From NCBI RefSeq assembly GCF_036555685.1, contig NZ_DATBKY010000083.1, positions 1 to 10,681 on the forward strand: DNA of 10,681 nt. Reading direction: 5' to 3'. The stretch's first letter is position 1, and each line of letters opens with the position of its first letter. The translations under genes and the position numbers were made by a program. Shown piece by piece: positions 6,837-10,681 of this stretch. The notes beneath the pieces are model-generated. The model saw nothing but the letters and a program-made list of their open reading frames with translations. It had not been told where the DNA came from and did no database searches. This stretch comes from Actinophytocola sp036555685. Lineage in GTDB: Bacteria; Actinomycetota; Actinomycetes; Mycobacteriales; Pseudonocardiaceae.

Positions 6837-6945
6837 AAGGTCGTCGATCGCGAATACAGAAAGGGTAGGTAATGCGTTTAGCGACGACCTCGCCAACACG
6901 GCTTTTATCCCTGGTCTCGGCCAGATTAAGATAGAGGAGTTGACA
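6837..6945 (+). other. Conserved structured leader of acyltransferase 2
   Basis: AGGTCGTCG (6838-6846) and CGACGACCT (6882-6890) form a perfect 9-bp stem around a 35-nt loop, matching unit 1, where the pair at one position is G-U. CTGG/CCAG (6911-6914 with 6921-6924) is also kept. The ribosome binding site GAGGAG is at 6934-6939. A 1-base indel relative to unit 1 lies near 6926-6931, which argues against the leader being translated in a conserved frame. Confidence 0.4.
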
Positions 6946-8139
6946 TTGTCCGCCAACACGCCGCTGGTCGACGTGAAATCGTCGAACACACGCCGACGGG
7001 ACTTACCCGCGCTGACCGGTTTGCGGTTCGTCGCCGCACTGCTGGTGTTCTTCACCCACGTCTCGAAACCGCAGAACCCAGGCAACCCCAATCTGGCGGC
7101 GCCGTTTCGCGACGACGGCCTCGTAAAGGTCCTCGGCGACAACGGTTTCCGGCTCGGTATCGTTGCCGTGTCGTGCTTCTTCCTGCTCAGCGGATTCGTC
7201 ATCACCTGGTCCGCCAAACCCGGTGACCGGTTGACGTCTTTCTGGCGGCGGCGCGTGGTGAAGGTCTTTCCGAGCCACGTCGTGACCTGGGCCCTGTGCA
7301 TGCTCCTTTTCGCCGGCGTGTTCACCACGAACCACGGCATCCTGAACCTGTTCTTCATCGACACGTGGTTCACCGACCCGAGCTTCTGGGGTGGCGCGAA
7401 CGGTCCGGCCTGGTCGCTGAACGGGGAGATGCTGTTCTACGCCGTCTTCCCGTTCATGTTGATCCCGATCAAGCGGATCCCCGAGAACAAGCTGTGGCTG
7501 TGGGCGGGCATCCTGGCGGCAATGCTCGTCGCCGCCACCGTCATCTCGCGATCGGTCCTCCCGGACACCCCGCCGTGGCAGAACGTGTCGATCCCGCAGT
7601 TCTGGTTCGTCTACTTCTTCCCGCCGATGCGCTTGTTCGAGTTCGCCATCGGCATGATCGTCGCACGCATCGTGCTCAGTGGCCGGTGGCCGAGGATCCC
7701 CCTCTCGCTGGTGGGGGTGGTGGCCGTGGGCGGCCTCGTGCTCACGCTCGTCGTGCCGTACCCGTACAACATCGCGCTCGTCACGTTGGTACCGATCGCG
7801 CTGACGATCGGGTCGCTCGCGTCGGCCAACCTGAGCGGCAACCGTACCTTCCTGGGTACCAGGCCGATGGTGTGGCTGGGCAAGGTGTCGTTCGGGTTCT
7901 TCATGGCCCAGGCGGTCGTCGTGTTCGCGATCCGGCCCGCGGTGTTCGGCGACGCCGAGTACGGCACGGTCGGCGGCATCCTTCTCATCCTCGCACTGTT
8001 CGTCATGAACCTGGCCTGCGGCTGGTTGCTCTACAAGTTCGTCGAGCTTCCGGCGATGAAGCACTGGAGTCGCCCGAGGAAGCGTGTCCTCGACAGCGCG
8101 CCGCGGGCTGACGAACCGGACAAGGTTCCGGCATTGTGA
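6946..8139 (+). CDS. Membrane O-acyltransferase 2 (acyltransferase-3 family), tandem paralogue
   Basis: A 397-residue paralogue of the preceding gene with the same family motifs: LTGLRFVAALLVFFTHV (23-39, His38), CFFLLSGFVITW (77-88), FWRRRVVKVFPSH (99-111), GPAWSLNGEMLFY (153-165, Glu161) and GKVSFGFFMAQ (near 312-322). The start is TTG 6946, 6 bases after GAGGAG. The frame stays open to an ATG at 6775, but that extension covers the conserved untranslated leader, and unit 1 has stop codons there. Residues 1-38, 77-165 and the C-terminal tail (EPDKVPAL) are nearly identical to copy 1. Residues 39-76 and about 166-212 differ strongly, with one residue fewer in the second block. This suggests a different acyl donor or acceptor (inference). 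It carries its own promoter region and terminator. Confidence 0.88.
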   Translation: MSANTPLVDVKSSNTRRRDLPALTGLRFVAALLVFFTHVSKPQNPGNPNLAAPFRDDGLVKVLGDNGFRLGIVAVSCFFLLSGFVITWSAKPGDRLTSFWRRRVVKVFPSHVVTWALCMLLFAGVFTTNHGILNLFFIDTWFTDPSFWGGANGPAWSLNGEMLFYAVFPFMLIPIKRIPENKLWLWAGILAAMLVAATVISRSVLPDTPPWQNVSIPQFWFVYFFPPMRLFEFAIGMIVARIVLSGRWPRIPLSLVGVVAVGGLVLTLVVPYPYNIALVTLVPIALTIGSLASANLSGNRTFLGTRPMVWLGKVSFGFFMAQAVVVFAIRPAVFGDAEYGTVGGILLILALFVMNLACGWLLYKFVELPAMKHWSRPRKRVLDSAPRADEPDKVPAL

Positions 8140-8156
8140 GATGCAGCTGATGGCGG

Positions 8157-8189
8157 CACTGGCCGGGTGGTTTCTCCGCCCGGCCAGTG
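8157..8189 (+). terminator. Terminator of acyltransferase 2
   Basis: CACTGGCCGGGTGG (8157-8170) pairs with CCGCCCGGCCAGTG (8176-8189) around a TTTCT loop. It is the unit 2 counterpart of 6575-6607; the one stem change (C to T) leaves a G-U pair. Confidence 0.75.
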
Positions 8190-8290
8190 GTCTGTCGGCT
8201 CCAGGCGTCCGGCCGCTGCCTGCCGGCGGGGTCTATCAGGCCGGCGGTAGCGCCGTGCGGCCGCGCTCGCCGGGGACGGCGTGGACGCGG

Positions 8291-8338
8291 AAGACCACGG
8301 GTGTCCCGGCCGAGTCGGTCCGGGACACCCGTGGTCTT
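8291..8338. terminator. Strong bidirectional hairpin between acyltransferase 2 and the YceI gene
   Basis: AAGACCACGGGTGTCCCGG (8291-8309) and its exact complement at 8320-8338 form a perfect 19-bp stem with a 10-base loop. The AA/TT ends suit termination from both sides, between convergent genes. The rest of 8190-8417 shows nothing beyond a GCGCTAGCGC palindrome at 8404-8413. Confidence 0.8.
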
Positions 8339-8417
8339 ATGTGGATGGTCGGCTGCGTGGCCTGACTCAGTCCGCCTCGGCAGCTCGTACGATCGTCTCT
8401 GGTGCGCTAGCGCGTGG

Positions 8418-8993
8418 TCATGCGCTCAGCGCGGCCTCGATCTCGAGGTGGATGTCGACGTGGTCGCTGATGACGATCTTGCCGCCCTCGATGGGCAGCC
8501 CGAAGCTGACCCCGAAGTCGCTGCGCCGGATCGACGTGCGGCCGTCGAAACCGACTCGCTGCTCACCCTGAAGGCCCGTCGGGTCCACGCCGAGGAATTC
8601 CAGTTCGATCTCCACGCCCTTGGTCACGTCGCGGATCGTCAGATCCCCGGTGAGCACCCAGGAACCGCCGACCGAGCGCACACCCGTACTGGAGAACGTC
8701 ATCTTCGGGGTCCGCTCGACGTCGAAGAAGTCGTTGCTGCGCAGCTGGTTGTCACGGATCTCGTTTCCCGTGTGCACCGACGCCAGTTCGATGGAGACGG
8801 TCGCCGAGGACTGCTCCGGCGTATCCGCGATGGTGATCTCGCCGGCGAAATCGGTGAACCTGCCCCGCACTCGGCTCATCAGGTGCCGCACGGAGAACCC
8901 AACGGACGAGTGAGCGGGATCGATCACCCACGTTCCGGCGACCACTCCCGGCAACGGGCCCTGATCGATGGGATTGATCTCAGTCTCGCTCAC
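8418..8993 (-). CDS. YceI-family polyisoprenoid/lipid-binding protein
   Basis: A 191-residue protein of the YceI family (lipocalin-like beta barrel binding polyprenyl chains such as polyprenylphenols). Visible landmarks: GTWVIDPAHSSVGFSVRHLM (20-39), SRVRGRFTDFAGEI (40-53), the family signature IRDNQLRSNDFFDVERTPKM (79-98), GDLTIRDVTKGVEIELEF (116-133) and IRRSDFGVSF (155-164). No signal peptide is visible, so it is probably cytoplasmic, as in many actinobacterial members; the E. coli founder is periplasmic. The start is GTG 8993, with AGGAGG only 4 bases upstream; the longer frame to 9068 is unlikely. It converges on acyltransferase 2, and its 5' end faces the reductase-like gene across 253 bases. 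The ligand is not predictable; a link to quinone or isoprenoid stress is inferred. Confidence 0.92.
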   Translation of the reverse strand: MSETEINPIDQGPLPGVVAGTWVIDPAHSSVGFSVRHLMSRVRGRFTDFAGEITIADTPEQSSATVSIELASVHTGNEIRDNQLRSNDFFDVERTPKMTFSSTGVRSVGGSWVLTGDLTIRDVTKGVEIELEFLGVDPTGLQGEQRVGFDGRTSIRRSDFGVSFGLPIEGGKIVISDHVDIHLEIEAALSA

Positions 8994-9246
8994 AATGCCT
9001 CCTAGATCGCAACGCCGGTCGAAATCACGCCTGTCAACCGCGCGGCTGTCTGGCTGGCCACGCCCCACGGCGTGACACGCCGCGACAGCCGGCCGTTTCG
9101 CACCTCACATTGTCGATAGGAGATGGACGACGCGACATCTTCGAGGTTGCGGTGTTCGACCCGCGGGTCCCTCTGCCGGCTGCTCCCGGAGTGTCCGCCG
9201 CTAGTGTGTGGTGGCGAGTGAAGCCGTTTGCGAGAGGGAGGCAGGT
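8994..9246. promoter_or_regulatory. Divergent region between the YceI and reductase-like genes
   Basis: The 253-nt gap must contain the 5' signals of both genes. Ribosome binding sites are clear: AGGAGG for the minus-strand gene (8998-9003) and AGGGAGG for the plus-strand gene (9235-9241). TAGTGT at 9202-9207 fits the actinobacterial -10 form TANNNT but has no matching -35. No conserved operator is evident. Confidence 0.3.
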
Positions 9247-9804
9247 ATGAGCGGCTCGGTGCAGATCGCTTTGTCAATGTCGTTGGACGGGTTTATCACC
9301 GGTAAGGATCCGACCCCGGAGCACCCGCTCGGCGATGCCGCCGACGTGATCCGCCCGGGTGGCGAGCGCTGGATGGGCGACGAGACGGTGAACGCCATGG
9401 GCTCGGTCGTCGCCGGTCGTACGGTCTATGACCACACCGACGGGTGGGGCGACGATCCACCGTTCAAGGTCCCGGTGTTCGTGCCGACCCACCGGCCACG
9501 CGAGGTTCGGGTGGCCGGTGCGACAACCTTCACGTTCGTGCCGGACGTGGTGACGGCGGTCGCGATGGCGAAGGAAGCCGCCGGCGACCGGAACGTCTAT
9601 CTCATGGGTGGCGCGAACACCGCCAACCAGGCGCTGCGGGCCGGACTGGTTGACGAGCTCATCCTGCATATCGAACCGGTGCTGCTCGGTGCCGGCGCCA
9701 AGTTGTTCGCCGACCTCGGTGAACGGCGGATCCGGCTTGAGCGGTCCAGGGTCGTCGAGGGCGAGAAATCGACGCACCTGTGGATGCGCGTACTACACGA
9801 TTGA
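9247..9804 (+). CDS. RibD C-terminal / dihydrofolate-reductase-like protein
   Basis: A 185-residue single-domain protein of the RibD_C superfamily (PF01872; YyaP/YwjB-like), which has the dihydrofolate reductase fold and probably binds NAD(P)H. Visible landmarks: strand and loop QIALSMSLDGFITG (6-19), GSVVAGRTVYDHTDGW (52-67), VPVFVPTHRPR (75-85), the cofactor-type loop VYLMGGANTANQAL (117-130) and VDELILHIEPVLLGAGAKLF (135-154). The start is ATG 9247 with AGGGAGG 5 bases upstream. It lies 95 bases before the HxlR-type regulator on the same strand and may be its target or co-transcribed with it. Related stand-alone proteins are widespread in actinobacteria and mostly of unknown substrate; it is not expected to be the essential folate or riboflavin enzyme. 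Reductase activity is inferred from the fold. Confidence 0.9.
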   Translation: MSGSVQIALSMSLDGFITGKDPTPEHPLGDAADVIRPGGERWMGDETVNAMGSVVAGRTVYDHTDGWGDDPPFKVPVFVPTHRPREVRVAGATTFTFVPDVVTAVAMAKEAAGDRNVYLMGGANTANQALRAGLVDELILHIEPVLLGAGAKLFADLGERRIRLERSRVVEGEKSTHLWMRVLHD

Positions 9805-9899
9805 TCGTGGCGCCGGGAGATCAAGCACGGCAAACCAGAAGGTGCGTCCAGTACCGGTCGTGTTGGACCATGGTGGGACAAGCAGACAGGAGGGCCCGC

Positions 9900-10681
9900 A
9901 TGGCTGACAACGGCTGGAAAGTTGTCATGAACTCCGACGGTGTCACCATTTCGAGTGACCTCTTCCAACTCACCACCAAATCCACGGAGCCGACCCAGTT
10001 GGAGACCGTGGTAACCGAGCTGCAGAACATCATGCACGGGACGTACGGGCAGTACTGTGGCCTTTCCCGGGCCGCCGAGATGATCGGGGAACGCTGGAGC
10101 CTGTTGATTCTGCGGGATCTCCTGGTGGGCCCGAAGACTGCGACCGACCTGCGTGTCGGCCTCCCGCGGATCTCGGCCAACGTGCTCGACACCCGGTTGC
10201 GGGAAATGGAGTACAGCGGCGTTATCCGCCGGCAGGACCCCGTTGGGGACGGGGACCAGGCAGTCTACGAGCTCACCGAGTACGGCCGGTCGGTCGAGGA
10301 CGTCCTGCTGGCGCTGAGCCGGTGGGGCGCGATGGCGCTGGCCACCCCGCGCCCCGAGGACATCCTCACCGAGGACTCGGTGGTGATGGCGTTGCGCTCG
10401 ACGTTCCGCCCCGAGGCGGCGCGCGATCTCGACGTCGGCTTCGAGCTGCACGTCGACGGGATCGTGATCCACGCCCGGGTGGACAACGGCACTCTCACGG
10501 CCAACGCGGGTCCGCTGCCGGGCGCCGACGCCACCATCGAGCTGGGGACCGTGCTCAAGGGCATTCTCACCGGCGCGGTCAGCGTCTCCGACGCGGTCGC
10601 CACCGGGCAGGTGGTGGTGACCGGTGACGAGGCGCTGCTGCCCACCTTCGTCGACCTGTTCCGGCTGCCGTCCGCGCCGGC
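9900..10681 (+). CDS. HxlR-type regulator fused to an SCP2-like domain (3' end outside window)
   Basis: The open frame from ATG 9900 runs off the window after 260 codons. Residues about 49-145 are a winged-helix HxlR DNA-binding domain: TYGQYCGLSRAAEMIGERWS (48-67), LLILRDLLVGPKTATDLRVG, the recognition region PRISANVLDTRLREMEYSGV, then the YELTEYGRSVEDVL wing/dimer helix. Residues about 150-260 (ATPRPEDILTEDSV..., ending DEALLPTFVDLFRLPSAP) resemble an SCP2 sterol-carrier-like ligand pocket, a fusion known in actinobacterial HxlR proteins. The role is probably ligand-responsive transcription control. AGGAGGG (9888-9894) 5 bases ahead supports ATG 9900, but this adds about 44 residues (MADNGWKVVMNSDGVTISSD...) before the usual family start. 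ATG 10032 (MHGTYGQYCG) would give the normal length but lacks a good ribosome binding site. GTCCA/TGGAC (9846-9850 with 9864-9868) is a weak autoregulatory site candidate. Confidence 0.85.
   Translation, partial: MADNGWKVVMNSDGVTISSDLFQLTTKSTEPTQLETVVTELQNIMHGTYGQYCGLSRAAEMIGERWSLLILRDLLVGPKTATDLRVGLPRISANVLDTRLREMEYSGVIRRQDPVGDGDQAVYELTEYGRSVEDVLLALSRWGAMALATPRPEDILTEDSVVMALRSTFRPEAARDLDVGFELHVDGIVIHARVDNGTLTANAGPLPGADATIELGTVLKGILTGAVSVSDAVATGQVVVTGDEALLPTFVDLFRLPSAP

Larger units (their letters stand above)
6678..8199 (+). repeat. Tandem duplication, unit 2
   Basis: This is the second copy of the segment at 5096-6617, in direct orientation and of almost equal length. The gene-free stretch 6558-6945 is fully accounted for: terminator of unit 1 (6575-6607), a 60-nt unique spacer, then the duplicated exporter tail remnant, hairpin, palindrome, promoter and leader of unit 2. 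Bases 6683-6700 still resemble the exporter's last codons and stop (5101-5118) but are not translated with an exporter here. Confidence 0.85.

Noticed and set aside
6775..6945. N-terminal extension of acyltransferase 2 from ATG 6775
   Set aside because: The region is homologous to the leader of unit 1, where in-frame stops occur, and a 1-base indel separates the copies. The ribosome binding site sits at 6934-6939, just before TTG 6946.
5226..7373. 715-residue minus-strand frame spanning acyltransferase 1 and half of copy 2
   Set aside because: It contains the same residues twice (SVFAIDDLRIAS) only because the DNA is duplicated; its composition is that of an antisense shadow and it has no plausible start.
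5096..8199. Transposon or integrated element as the origin of the duplication
   Set aside because: No transposase, terminal inverted repeats or target-site duplication are visible at the unit borders; unequal recombination or replication slippage is simpler.
8353..8369. Third partial copy of the exporter-tail repeat (CGTGGCCTGACTCA)
   Set aside because: Only about 10 bases match and nothing of the hairpin or palindrome follows, so chance similarity is sufficient.

Overview
The window is GC-rich, with strong G/C preference at third codon positions, GTG and TTG starts, GGAGG-type ribosome binding sites and long GC-rich hairpins between genes. This points to a filamentous actinobacterium (Streptomyces or a Pseudonocardiaceae relative); the exact genus cannot be read from the sequence.

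Layout. (1) Bases 2-130 look like the 3' end of an unidentified plus-strand gene, followed by a hairpin. (2) 316-1797 is a 14-helix DHA2-type MFS exporter. It converges on (3) 1855-3258 (minus), an FAD-dependent monooxygenase/epoxidase-like enzyme, with one perfect hairpin serving both 3' ends. (4) 3524-5116 is a second, QacA-like DHA2 exporter, divergent from the flavoenzyme across a 265-nt control region. (5) 5096-8199 is a tandem duplication. Each unit is about 1.52 kb and carries a hairpin, a GGACATGACATGTCC-type palindrome, a promoter region, a structured leader, a TTG-started membrane acyltransferase-3 gene and a terminator. (6) 8418-8993 (minus) is a YceI-family lipid-binding protein. 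(7) 9247-9804 is a RibD C-terminal/dihydrofolate-reductase-like protein. (8) 9900-10681, running off the end, is an HxlR-type regulator fused to an SCP2-like domain.

How the genes may work together (inference): a flavin epoxidase/hydroxylase, two O-acyltransferases of the type that decorates macrolides and other natural products, and two drug exporters resemble the tailoring and export flank of a secondary-metabolite gene cluster. No polyketide synthase, NRPS or terpene cyclase lies in the window, so the product is unknown. The YceI, reductase-like and HxlR-SCP2 genes look like a separate stress or housekeeping block beyond a 19-bp perfect hairpin.

The most notable feature is the tandem acyltransferase cassette. 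Its non-coding parts (palindrome, leader stem with a G-U-compatible change, double TTG start) are conserved along with the genes, while the proteins differ in concentrated blocks near the predicted active face. I saw no rRNA, tRNA, CRISPR array, IS element or phage gene.
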